The notes below the pieces were generated by a model that made no database searches, was not told the DNA's origin, and saw only the letters and a program-made list of their open reading frames with translations. A program made the translations under genes and the position numbers. Shown piece after piece: positions 48,010 through 59,560 of a stretch of DNA of 64,000 nt. The first letter of the stretch is position 1, and the number at the start of each line of letters is the position of its first letter. Source of the stretch: Mycobacterium sp. IS-3022 (GTDB lineage: Bacteria > Actinomycetota > Actinomycetes > Mycobacteriales > Mycobacteriaceae); NCBI RefSeq assembly GCF_001500065.1, contig NZ_LQIN01000023.1:372001-436000 (forward strand), in the 5' to 3' direction.

Positions 48010-49301
48010 GCAGCATGCTGATAAGGGGAGTGCGGCTCTACGGCGACGGGGACCGCGTCGACGTGCTGGTGTCCGACGGGCAGATCGCCGACGTAGGCGC
48101 GGAGCTCCCGATCCCCGACGATGCAGATGTCGTCGACGCGACCGGGCAGATCATGCTCCCGGGCTTCGTCGACCTGCACACCCACCTGCGCGAGCCCGGC
48201 CGGGAGTACGCCGAGGACATCGAAACAGGCTCGGCCGCAGCGGCTTTGGGCGGATATACGGCGGTGTTCGCGATGGCCAACACCAACCCGGTCGCCGACA
48301 GCCCGGTCGTCACCGACCACGTCTGGCAGCGCGGACAGCAGGTCGGCCTGGTCGACGTGCATCCCGTCGGCGCCGTCACCGTCGGCCTGGCGGGCACCCA
48401 ACTCACCGAGATGGGCCTGATGTCCGCGGGAGCCGCGCAGGTGCGGATGTTCTCCGACGACGGCATCTGCGTGCATGACCCGTTGATCATGCGCCGGGCG
48501 CTGGAATACGCCACCGGACTCGGGGTGCTGATCGCCCAGCACGCCGAGGAGCCGCGGCTCACGGTCGGCGCGGTCGCCCACGAAGGCCCCAACGCGGCCC
48601 GGCTCGGCCTGGCCGGGTGGCCGCGCGCCGCCGAGGAGTCGATCGTCGCGCGGGACGCCCTGCTGGCACGCGACGCCGGCGCGCGGGTGCACATCTGCCA
48701 CGCCTCCACGGCGGGCACCGTCGAGATCGTGCGATGGGCCAAGGCGCAGGGCATCTCGATCTCCGCGGAGGTGACCCCGCACCACCTGCTGCTCGACGAC
48801 GAACGCCTGGCCACCTACGACGGCCGCTACCGGGTGAATCCGCCGCTGCGCGAAACCTCCGACGCCCGGGCGCTGCGGCAAGCGCTGGCAGACGGGATCA
48901 TCGACTGTGTGGCCACCGATCACGCCCCGCACGCCGAACACGAGAAGTGCTGCGAGTTCTCCGTCGCGCGCCCCGGCATGCTCGGACTGCAGACCGCCCT
49001 GTCGGTGGTGGTCGAGACGATGGTGCAGCCGGGGCTGCTGAGCTGGCGGGACGTCGCGCGGGTGATGAGCGAGAAGCCCGCCGAGATCGTCGGTCTGCCC
49101 GATCAGGGCAGGCCGCTGGAGATCGGCGAGCCGGCCAACCTGACCGTCGTCGATCCGGATGCGACCTGGACGGTCGAGGGTTCTGCGCTGGCCAGTCGTT
49201 CGGACAACACGCCGTTCGAGGCGCTCGAGCTGCCCGCGGCGGTGACCTTGACGATGCTGCGCGGCAAGGTGACTGCGCGCGACGGGAAGTGCCCGGCATG
49301 A
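48006..49301 (+). CDS. pyrC: dihydroorotase (type I)
   Basis: Zinc amidohydrolase of 431 residues cyclising carbamoyl-aspartate. The metal motif is DLHTHLREPG (about 57-66), a further His lies in VHICHASTAG near 230, and the catalytic Asp in CVATDHAPHAEHEK near 301. The length and motifs are those of the long type I class. ATG 48006 overlaps pyrB (ATGA), and the stop overlaps the next ATG. Confidence 0.96.
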   Translation: MSSMLIRGVRLYGDGDRVDVLVSDGQIADVGAELPIPDDADVVDATGQIMLPGFVDLHTHLREPGREYAEDIETGSAAAALGGYTAVFAMANTNPVADSPVVTDHVWQRGQQVGLVDVHPVGAVTVGLAGTQLTEMGLMSAGAAQVRMFSDDGICVHDPLIMRRALEYATGLGVLIAQHAEEPRLTVGAVAHEGPNAARLGLAGWPRAAEESIVARDALLARDAGARVHICHASTAGTVEIVRWAKAQGISISAEVTPHHLLLDDERLATYDGRYRVNPPLRETSDARALRQALADGIIDCVATDHAPHAEHEKCCEFSVARPGMLGLQTALSVVVETMVQPGLLSWRDVARVMSEKPAEIVGLPDQGRPLEIGEPANLTVVDPDATWTVEGSALASRSDNTPFEALELPAAVTLTMLRGKVTARDGKCPA

Positions 49302-49801
49302 ACACGGGCACCCTGGTCGGGTCGCTGATCATGGCGGCGATTCTGGTGGTTCTCATCGCCGTGCTGATCCAGGCGATGATGCGCGGATGGCGCCGCCGCG
49401 CCGAACGCCAGGCCGAGCTCGTCGGCACGTTGCCCGCCCTGCCGGACACCGTCGGCCCCGCGATCGTGCCCCCGACGAAGGGCCTGTATGTCGGCAGCAC
49501 GCTGGCTCCGCACTGGAACGACCGTATTGCAGTCGGCGATCTGGGCTATCGCGCCAAGGCCGTGCTGACCCGCTACCCCGAAGGAATCATGTTGCAGCGC
49601 AGCGGCGCAGTGCCGATCTGGATCCCCGACGCGTCGATCACCGCGATCCGCACCGAGCGCGGACTCGCCGGGAAGGCGATGACGCACGAGGGCATTCTCG
49701 CGATCCGGTGGCGGTTGCCGTCGGGCACCGAGATCGACACCGGATTCCGCGCCAATGACCGTCGGGAGTACTCGAACTGGGTGGAGAAGGAGGCAGCGTG
49801 A
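49298..49801 (+). CDS. PH-like membrane-anchored protein of the pyr operon (Rv1382-type)
   Basis: Protein of 167 residues with one N-terminal TM helix (LVGSLIMAAILVVLIAVLIQAMM, about 6-28), a basic RGWRRRAERQ just inside, and a cytosolic beta-rich domain (LYVGSTLAPHWNDR..., KAVLTRYPEGIMLQRSGAVPIWIP) resembling bacterial PH-like domains. It is embedded between pyrC and carA with 4-bp overlaps on both sides, the position of Rv1382. No pyrimidine role is known; the context suggests only co-expression. Confidence 0.85.
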   Translation: MNTGTLVGSLIMAAILVVLIAVLIQAMMRGWRRRAERQAELVGTLPALPDTVGPAIVPPTKGLYVGSTLAPHWNDRIAVGDLGYRAKAVLTRYPEGIMLQRSGAVPIWIPDASITAIRTERGLAGKAMTHEGILAIRWRLPSGTEIDTGFRANDRREYSNWVEKEAA

Positions 49802-50925
49802 CCGGAACCGACAGGGCGCTGCTGGTGTTGGAAGACGGCCGGGTGTTCACCGGCGCGACATTCGGCGCGGTCGGGCAGACGCTCGGCGAGGCGGTGTTCT
49901 CCACCGGAATGTCCGGTTACCAGGAGACGCTCACCGACCCGAGCTACCACGGGCAGATCGTGATCGCGACCGCACCACAGATCGGCAACACCGGCTGGAA
50001 TCACGAGGACGCCGAGAGTCGCGGCGACAAGATCTGGGTGGCCGGCTACGCGGTGCGCGATCCGTCGCCCCGCGCGTCGAACTGGCGGGCCAGCGGCACG
50101 TTGGAAGAAGAACTCGAACGCCAGGGCATCGTCGGGATCGCCGGTATCGACACCCGGGCGGTGGTGCGCCACTTGCGCAGTCGGGGGTCGATGAAGGCGG
50201 GGGTGTTCTCCGGTGCGGCGCTGGCCGATCCGGACGAACTGCTGGACCGGGTGCGCCAACAGCCGGCGATGCTCGGCGCGAACCTGGCCGGCGAGGTCAG
50301 CACCGACGCCACGTATGTGGTGGAACCCGAAGGGCCGCAACGGCTCACCGTGGCCGCGATCGATCTCGGAATCAAGACGAACACGCCGCGCAATTTCGCG
50401 CTGCGCGGCATCCGCAGCCATGTGCTGCCGGCGTCGGCGACGTACGAGCAGATCGCCGACCTGAAACCCGACGGGGTGTTCCTGTCCAACGGGCCAGGCG
50501 ACCCCGCGACCGCGGACCACATCGTGGCCGTCACCCAGGAAGTGCTCGGCGCGGGGATCCCGCTGTTCGGCATCTGTTTCGGCAACCAGATACTCGGGCG
50601 CGCGCTCGGGCGCTCGACGTACAAGATGGTGTTCGGCCACCGGGGAATCAACGTGCCGGTCATCGATCACCAGACCGGCAGTGTCGCGATCACCGCACAG
50701 AACCACGGGTTCGCGTTGGAAGGCGAGGCGGGGGAGCGCTTCGACACGCCGTTCGGTGAGGCCGTCGTCAGCCATACCTGCGCCAACGACGGTGTGGTCG
50801 AGGGCATCAAACTCGTGAACGAACGGGCATTTTCGGTGCAGTACCACCCCGAGGCGGCGGCCGGCCCGCACGACGCGAACTACCTCTTCGACCAGTTCGT
50901 CGACCTCATGGCAGGGGAGAAGTGA
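49798..50925 (+). CDS. carA: carbamoyl-phosphate synthase small subunit
   Basis: Glutaminase subunit of 375 residues feeding ammonia to CarB. The N-terminal domain has GATFGAVGQTLGEAVFSTGMSGYQETLTDPSY. The class I amidotransferase domain has the nucleophile in FGICFGNQILG near 258, where many relatives have GICLGHQ, and the His/Glu pair in VQYHPEAAAGPHDA near 350. GTG 49798 overlaps the preceding gene by 4 bp. An 88-bp gap to carB follows, the only break inside the operon, and it contains a dispersed repeat. Confidence 0.96.
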   Translation: MTGTDRALLVLEDGRVFTGATFGAVGQTLGEAVFSTGMSGYQETLTDPSYHGQIVIATAPQIGNTGWNHEDAESRGDKIWVAGYAVRDPSPRASNWRASGTLEEELERQGIVGIAGIDTRAVVRHLRSRGSMKAGVFSGAALADPDELLDRVRQQPAMLGANLAGEVSTDATYVVEPEGPQRLTVAAIDLGIKTNTPRNFALRGIRSHVLPASATYEQIADLKPDGVFLSNGPGDPATADHIVAVTQEVLGAGIPLFGICFGNQILGRALGRSTYKMVFGHRGINVPVIDHQTGSVAITAQNHGFALEGEAGERFDTPFGEAVVSHTCANDGVVEGIKLVNERAFSVQYHPEAAAGPHDANYLFDQFVDLMAGEK

Positions 50926-50946
50926 GGTTCTCCTCGGTGAGCGACC

Positions 50947-50999
50947 ACTTTTGTACGCAAAGTCGCGGCGTGTCGTGTGCAGACACGGTCGCTCGCGGG
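50947..50999 (+). repeat. dispersed intergenic repeat, copy B
   Basis: It fills most of the carA-carB gap. The 30-nt core at 50970-50999 matches the minus strand of 26181-26210 with two mismatches. GAGCGACC (50939-50946) and GGTCGCTC (50987-50994) are inverted 8-mers that could close a stem around it. Confidence 0.7.
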
Positions 51000-51013
51000 A
51001 GAGGGGAGGGCTG

Positions 51014-54357
<3,344 letters not shown>

Positions 54358-54361
<4 letters not shown>

Positions 54362-55176
54362 CCGGTTTCGGGCCGCGGTTGGCCGACGCGGTCGCCCGCC
54401 GTGGCCCGCTGTGCCTGGGAATCGACCCGCATCCGGAGTTGATGCAGGCGTGGGGCTTGTCCGCGGATGCCGAGGGTTTGCGCCGGTTCTGCGACGTCTG
54501 CGTGGCGGCTTTCGCCGGCTTCGCGATCGTCAAACCGCAGGTCGCGTTTTTCGAGTCGTACGGCGCCGCCGGCTTCGCGGTGCTCGAACACACCATCGCC
54601 GCGCTCCGCGACGCCGGAGTGCTGGTGCTCGCCGACGCCAAACGAGGCGACATCGGGTCCACGATGGCCGCCTACGCCGCCGCATGGGCCGGCGATTCGC
54701 CGTTGGCGGCCGACGCCGTGACCGCATCGCCGTACCTGGGCTTCGGAAGCCTGCAGCCGTTGATCGACACCGCGTTGGCCAACGACCGCGGGCTGTTCGT
54801 GCTCGCGGCCACCTCGAACCCCGAAGGCGCGGCCGTACAACGCGCCGACGCCGGCGGCCGGACCGTCGCGCAGTCGATCGTGGACGCCGCCGCGGAGGTC
54901 AACCGGGCGGTGTCCCAGCAACCGGGCCCGATAGGCGTCGTCGTCGGGGCCACCCTGGCCGACCCGCCCGACGTCAGCGCGCTCGGCGGCCCTGTTCTCG
55001 CCCCCGGTGTCGGAGCGCAGGGCGGACGCCCGGAGGCGCTCGGCGGCCTCGGCGGAGCCCAGCCCGGCCAGTTGCTTCCCGCCGTCTCCCGAGAGGTGCT
55101 CCGCGCCGGCCCGGGCGTTGTCGCACTGCGGTCCGCCGCGGAGGCGATGCGCGACGCGGTCGCCTACCTCGCCTGA
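54358..55176 (+). CDS. pyrF: orotidine-5'-phosphate decarboxylase (type 2)
   Basis: OMP decarboxylase of 272 residues of the longer actinobacterial/type 2 subfamily, the last step to UMP. The catalytic Asp-Lys-Asp array is LADAKRGDIGST near 93-104; LCLGIDPHPELM is near 19, VKPQVAFFESYG near 58, and VVGATL and LAPGVGAQGG near 200-225 bind the phosphate. GTG 54358 overlaps the carB stop. It ends the operon; the next 442 bp carry no convincing gene. Confidence 0.96.
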
Positions 55177-55618
55177 GCCGTCGCACGGCCGCGACCATCA
55201 CATAAGCAACTTCGGTAACATCTGCAACACCGGTCACAGCGCGCTGCTGAATCGCCTCTTCGCGACACGCCCAAACCGCATGACCAGCGAGAATTTTCTT
55301 TTTTGACCCTCCGACGGTCCGCCGGTGTGGCGCAGGTCACGCGCCGAGTGGACGGAATCGCCGGTTCCGGGACGCGAATTGCCTTGAAATGCAGGAGATT
55401 CCGGCGGCCCGACGCCGGATCTCGGCGCTCGGGGTGTTGTAACGCGCTTCACGTCTCGTGCGTGCGACTGCCCTACACGCTGGGCTTTTGACGCCGTAAC
55501 CAGGGGGTGGCGTTCGCTTTCGTCAGCCCGCGTGGGTACGGTCGTCGTCGCTGGCTGTTGTGGATTTTTCCTATCAGCCGAGGCAGTAACAATCGATGGC
55601 GATGAGACGGAGGAACCC
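55177..55618. other. long gap: probable promoter and leader of mihF
   Basis: I see no convincing gene in these 442 bp on either strand. A small hairpin (GCCGT-CGC-ACGGC) follows pyrF, a T-rich run (AATTTTCTTTTTT) lies near 55290-55304, and TAACAAT near 55586-55592 could be a -10 shortly before mihF. The GGAGG before GTG 55619 sets the downstream boundary. The length suggests a structured leader or a small RNA. Confidence 0.45.
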
Positions 55619-55936
55619 GTGGCCCTTCCCCAGTTGACCGACGAACAGCGCGCGGCCGCGTTGGAGAAGGCTGCCGCCGCACGTCGAGCCCGAGCCGAGT
55701 TGAAGGATCGGCTCAAGCGCGGCGGCACCAACCTCAAGCAGGTGCTCAAGGACGCCGAGACCGATGAGGTCTTGGGCAAGATGAAGGTTTCCGCGCTGCT
55801 GGAGGCGTTGCCGAAGGTGGGCAAGGTCAAGGCGCAGGAAATCATGACCGAACTCGAGATCGCGCCGACCCGCCGGTTGCGTGGCCTCGGCGATCGTCAG
55901 CGCAAGGCGCTGCTGGAAAAGTTCGACCAGTCCTAG
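55619..55936 (+). CDS. mihF: mycobacterial integration host factor
   Basis: Nucleoid-associated protein of 105 residues, the size of the functional mycobacterial IHF. A basic helical N-terminus (EKAAAARRARAELKDRLKRG) precedes the H2TH DNA-binding module (VSALLEALPKVGKVKAQEIMTELEIAPTRRLRGLGDRQRKALLEKF). It binds and bends DNA without a partner subunit and is essential in relatives. GTG 55619 has GGAGG 6 bp upstream; the longer frame from 55532 resembles the over-long annotation in M. tuberculosis and is rejected. It is 9 bp before gmk. Confidence 0.95.
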   Translation: MALPQLTDEQRAAALEKAAAARRARAELKDRLKRGGTNLKQVLKDAETDEVLGKMKVSALLEALPKVGKVKAQEIMTELEIAPTRRLRGLGDRQRKALLEKFDQS

Positions 55937-55945
55937 GCGCAGAAG

Positions 55946-56521
55946 TTGAGCGCCGGCCGAGGGGCCGGCCGGGTAGTTGTGCTGTCCGGCCCCTCAGCCG
56001 TCGGGAAGTCGACCGTCGTCCGCTGTCTGCGCGAACGCATTCCCGACCTGCACTTCAGCGTGTCCGTGACCACCAGGGCCCCTCGCCCCGGTGAGGTCGA
56101 CGGCGTCGACTACACCTTTGTGACAGCTGACCGATTCCGTGAATTGATCGCCGACGGCGCCCTGCTCGAATGGGCGGAGATCCACGGCGGCCTGCACCTC
56201 TCCGGCACTCCCGCCCAGCCCATCCGGGAGGCCATTGCGGCCGGGCGGCCCGTTCTGATCGAGGTGGACCTCGCCGGAGCGCGGGCGGTCAAGAAGGCCA
56301 TGCCCGAAGCGCTCACCGTGTTCCTCGCCCCGCCCACCTGGGAGGAACTCGAGAGTCGGCTGACCGGACGTGGCACCGAGTCCCCTGAGGCGATGGAACG
56401 CCGCCTGGCGACCGCGCGGGCCGAGCTGGCCGCCCAGAACGACTTCGACACGGTCGTCGTGAACAGCCAATTGGAGTCTGCCTGCGCCGAATTGGTATCC
56501 TTGCTGGTGAACCGGACTTAG
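55946..56521 (+). CDS. gmk: guanylate kinase
   Basis: GMP kinase of 191 residues. The P-loop is LSGPSAVGKSTVV (about 13-25), the GMP site is SVTTRAPRPGEVDGVDYTFV (about 40-59) and EWAEIHGG near 76, and the lid lies in RGTESPEAMERRLATA near 138. TTG 55946 (M-S-A-G-R-G-A-G-R-V) is the only start in reach, 9 bp after mihF. The mihF-gmk-rpoZ-coaBC-metK order is conserved in mycobacteria. Confidence 0.95.
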   Translation: MSAGRGAGRVVVLSGPSAVGKSTVVRCLRERIPDLHFSVSVTTRAPRPGEVDGVDYTFVTADRFRELIADGALLEWAEIHGGLHLSGTPAQPIREAIAAGRPVLIEVDLAGARAVKKAMPEALTVFLAPPTWEELESRLTGRGTESPEAMERRLATARAELAAQNDFDTVVVNSQLESACAELVSLLVNRT

Positions 56522-56581
56522 TTGAGGCGCACGACAGGCGCGGACCGGCCCAGAGCATCTGAACTTCAGGAGATTTTTTAC

Positions 56582-56899
56582 GTGAGCACCCCGCACGCCG
56601 ACGCGCAGCTGGCCGCTGTGGACGACATCGACACGTCCGGCGCCGGCGCCTACGACACGCCGCTGGGCATCACCAATCCGCCCATCGACGAGTTGCTGGA
56701 CCGCGCGTCGAGCAAGTATGCGCTGGTGATCTATGCCGCCAAGCGCGCGCGCCAGATCAACGACTACTACAACCAGCTCGGCGACGGCATCCTCGAATAC
56801 GTCGGCCCGCTGGTCGAGCCCGGGCTGCAGGAGAAGCCGCTGTCGATCGCGCTGCGCGAGATCCACGCGGACCTGCTCGAGCACACCGAAGGCGAGTAG
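56582..56899 (+). CDS. rpoZ: RNA polymerase omega subunit
   Basis: Omega subunit of 105 residues that wraps the beta-prime C-terminus. An acidic N-terminal arm is followed by the conserved core NPPIDELLDRASSKYALVIYAAKRARQINDYYNQL (about 39-73), typical of mycobacterial RpoZ. GTG 56582 (M-S-T-P-H-A-D) with CAGGAG upstream is preferred over the frame start at 56522, which begins inside the gmk tail. Confidence 0.95.
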   Translation: MSTPHADAQLAAVDDIDTSGAGAYDTPLGITNPPIDELLDRASSKYALVIYAAKRARQINDYYNQLGDGILEYVGPLVEPGLQEKPLSIALREIHADLLEHTEGE

Positions 56900-56930
56900 C
56901 AGCACAGCGAGTCATAGGGGAGCCGCCGCC

Positions 56931-58178
56931 ATGGAGCCCAAGCGGATCATCGTCGGCGTCGCCGGTGGTATCGCCGCCTACAAGGCAGCGACCGTGGTCA
57001 GGCAGCTCACCGAAGCGGGCCACAGCGTCCGCGTCGTGCCCACCGAGTCGGCCCTGCGGTTCATCGGGGCCGCGACCTTCGAAGCGCTCTCGGGTAACCC
57101 GGTGCACACCGGCGTCTGGGATGACGTCCATGAGGTGCCGCACGTCCGCTTCGGCCAGGAAGCCGACCTCGTCGTCGTCGCACCCGCCACCGCGGACCTG
57201 CTGGCGCGCGCGGTGGCGGGGCGGGCGGACGACCTGCTGACGGCCACGCTGCTGACCGCACGATGTCCGGTGCTGTTCGCGCCGGCGATGCACACCGAGA
57301 TGTGGTTTCATCCCGCGACCGTCGAGAACGTCGCCACGCTGCGCCGCCGCGGCGCCATCGTGCTCGAACCGGCGTCCGGCCGGTTGACCGGTTCCGACAG
57401 CGGTGCCGGCCGATTGCCCGAAGCCGAGGAGATCACCACGCTGGCCCAGCTCCTGCTGACCCGGCCGGACGCGCTGCCGTACGACCTGGCCGGTGTCAAG
57501 GTGCTGGTTTCGGCGGGCGGTACCCGCGAGCCGATCGATCCGGTGCGGTTCATCGGCAACCGCAGTTCGGGCAAGCAGGGCTACGCCATGGCACGGGTGA
57601 TGGCCCAACGCGGCGCCGAGGTCACGCTGATCGCGGGCAACACCACCGGGTTGATCGACCCGGCAGGCGTCGACGTCGTCCACATCGGGTCGGCGGCCCA
57701 GCTCAAGGACGCCGTGTCGAAACACGCACCGGACGCCCACGTGCTGGTGATGGCCGCCGCGGTCGCCGATTTCCGGCCGACGCAGATGCAGACCAGCAAG
57801 ATCAAGAAATCCGCCGACTCGAACGCGGCGGCCCCGGTCATCGAGTTGACCCGCACCGAGGACGTTCTGGCCGGCGCCGTGCGGGCGCGCGCCGAGGGCC
57901 AGCTACCCAACATGCGCGCGGTCGTGGGGTTCGCTGCGGAGACCGGTGATGCCAACGGCGACGTACTCCACCACGCCCGAGCGAAGTTGCGGCGTAAGGG
58001 GTGCGATTTGCTCGTCGTCAATGCCGTGGGCGAGAATCGGGCGTTCGAAGTGGACAACAACGACGGCTGGCTCCTGGCGGCCGACGGCACGGAGTCCGCG
58101 CTGGAACACGGTTCGAAAACTCTGATGGCCAGCCGTATCGTGGACGCGATCGTGGCGTTCCTGCAGGGCGGCGGGTAG
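56931..58178 (+). CDS. coaBC: bifunctional phosphopantothenoylcysteine decarboxylase/synthetase
   Basis: Coenzyme A biosynthesis protein of 415 residues. The flavin-dependent CoaC half has GVAGGIAAYKAA (9-20), VVVAPATADLLA and the substrate clamp PAMHTEMW (about 117, a mycobacterial variant of PxMNxxMW). The CTP-dependent CoaB half begins near 185 with LVSAGGTREPIDPVRFIGNRSSGKQG and includes AAAVADFRPTQ and KIKK. ATG 56931 follows AGGGGAG. The ORF to 56733 overlaps rpoZ and is rejected. Confidence 0.96.
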   Translation: MEPKRIIVGVAGGIAAYKAATVVRQLTEAGHSVRVVPTESALRFIGAATFEALSGNPVHTGVWDDVHEVPHVRFGQEADLVVVAPATADLLARAVAGRADDLLTATLLTARCPVLFAPAMHTEMWFHPATVENVATLRRRGAIVLEPASGRLTGSDSGAGRLPEAEEITTLAQLLLTRPDALPYDLAGVKVLVSAGGTREPIDPVRFIGNRSSGKQGYAMARVMAQRGAEVTLIAGNTTGLIDPAGVDVVHIGSAAQLKDAVSKHAPDAHVLVMAAAVADFRPTQMQTSKIKKSADSNAAAPVIELTRTEDVLAGAVRARAEGQLPNMRAVVGFAAETGDANGDVLHHARAKLRRKGCDLLVVNAVGENRAFEVDNNDGWLLAADGTESALEHGSKTLMASRIVDAIVAFLQGGG

Positions 58179-58253
58179 CTCGAATCAGGCATCTGGCTGC
58201 GTGTAAGGCTTGCACGCAACCGGCGCACACGCTTATGTGCAACAGGGCACAGA

Positions 58254-58259
58254 TATAAT
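58254..58259 (+). promoter_or_regulatory. -10 box of the metK promoter
   Basis: A perfect TATAAT lies 30 bp before GTG 58290. No good -35 is seen at 16-19 bp upstream (CGCTTAT is the nearest), so it may rely on an activator or on the strong -10. The predicted leader is about 24 nt and includes the GGAGG. Confidence 0.5.
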
Positions 58260-58289
58260 TCGATGAACTAAGTTTTGGAGGATCACACC

Positions 58290-59498
58290 GTGAGTGAAGC
58301 TCGGCTGTTCACCAGCGAGTCGGTAACCGAGGGGCACCCCGACAAGATCTGCGACGCCATCAGCGATTCGGTGCTCGACGCGTTGCTCGCGGGCGATCCC
58401 AAGTCGCGCGTTGCGGTGGAGACGCTGGTCACCACCGGGCAGGTGCACGTCGTCGGCGAGGTGACGACGGCTGCCAAGGAGGCGTTCGCCGACATCACCA
58501 ACACCGTGCGGGCGCGCATCCTCTCGATCGGCTACGACTCCTCGGAGAAGGGCTTCGACGGCGAGACCTGCGGCGTCAACATCGGCATCGGTAAGCAGTC
58601 GCCCGACATCGCGATGGGCGTCGACACCGCCCACGAGACCCGGGTGGAAGGTGCGGGCGACCCCTTGGACCTGCAGGGCGCCGGCGATCAGGGCCTGATG
58701 TTCGGCTATGCCATCAAGGACACCCCGGAGCTGATGCCGCTGCCGATCGCAATCGCACACCGACTGTCGCGCCGGCTGACCGAGGTGCGCAAGAACGGCG
58801 TGCTCGGATACCTGCGGCCCGACGGCAAGACCCAGGTCACCGTGCAGTACGACGGCACCACCCCGGTGCGCCTGGACACCGTGGTGCTCTCGACGCAGCA
58901 CGCCGCGGGCATCGACCTGGAGGCGACGCTGACGCCGGACATCCGCGAGAAGGTCGTCAACACGGTGCTGGCCGACCTGAACCACGACACGATGGACACC
59001 TCCGACTTCCGGCTGCTGGTCAACCCGACCGGCAAGTTCGTGCTCGGCGGCCCGATGGGTGACGCCGGCTTGACGGGTCGAAAGATCATCGTCGACACCT
59101 ACGGCGGCTGGGCCCGCCACGGCGGTGGTGCGTTCTCGGGCAAGGATCCGTCCAAGGTCGACCGGTCGGCGGCGTACGCGATGCGCTGGGTGGCCAAGAA
59201 CGTGGTCGCAGCGGGACTGGCCGAGCGCGTCGAGGTGCAGGTCGCCTACGCGATCGGCAAAGCGGCCCCGGTCGGACTGTTTGTGGAGACCTTCGGCAGC
59301 GAGACCGTCGACCCGGCCCGCATCGAGAAGGCCATCACGTCGGTGTTCGACCTGCGGCCCGGCGCGATCGTCCGCGATCTGGACCTGCTGCGCCCGATCT
59401 ACGCGCAGACCGCCGCGTACGGCCACTTCGGCCGCACCGACGTCGAGCTGCCGTGGGAGAAGCTCAACAAGGTCGACGAGCTGAAGGCCGCCGTCTGA
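58290..59498 (+). CDS. metK: S-adenosylmethionine synthetase
   Basis: Methionine adenosyltransferase of 402 residues making SAM from methionine and ATP. SESVTEGHPDKICDAISDSVLDALL at the N-terminus includes the catalytic His and metal Asp; GAGDQGLMFGYA is near 122 and GGGAFSGKDPSKVDRSAAY near 275. GTG 58290 with GGAGG 8 bp upstream is preferred to the TTG at 58275. It is monocistronic by appearance, with its own -10 upstream and a large hairpin 9 bp after the stop. Confidence 0.97.
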   Translation: MSEARLFTSESVTEGHPDKICDAISDSVLDALLAGDPKSRVAVETLVTTGQVHVVGEVTTAAKEAFADITNTVRARILSIGYDSSEKGFDGETCGVNIGIGKQSPDIAMGVDTAHETRVEGAGDPLDLQGAGDQGLMFGYAIKDTPELMPLPIAIAHRLSRRLTEVRKNGVLGYLRPDGKTQVTVQYDGTTPVRLDTVVLSTQHAAGIDLEATLTPDIREKVVNTVLADLNHDTMDTSDFRLLVNPTGKFVLGGPMGDAGLTGRKIIVDTYGGWARHGGGAFSGKDPSKVDRSAAYAMRWVAKNVVAAGLAERVEVQVAYAIGKAAPVGLFVETFGSETVDPARIEKAITSVFDLRPGAIVRDLDLLRPIYAQTAAYGHFGRTDVELPWEKLNKVDELKAAV

Positions 59499-59507
59499 GT
59501 TCCTCTG

Positions 59508-59560
59508 GCGATTTGTGGAGCCGCAGCGGCGGTGAGCGCCGCTAACACTCCACAAATCGC
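59508..59560. terminator. bidirectional terminator downstream of metK
   Basis: GCGATTTGTGGAG (59508-59520) and CTCCACAAATCGC (59548-59560) are perfect 13-bp arms. An inner AGCGGCG/CGCCGCT stem lies inside, giving a two-tier hairpin between the convergent metK and monooxygenase genes. Confidence 0.85.
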
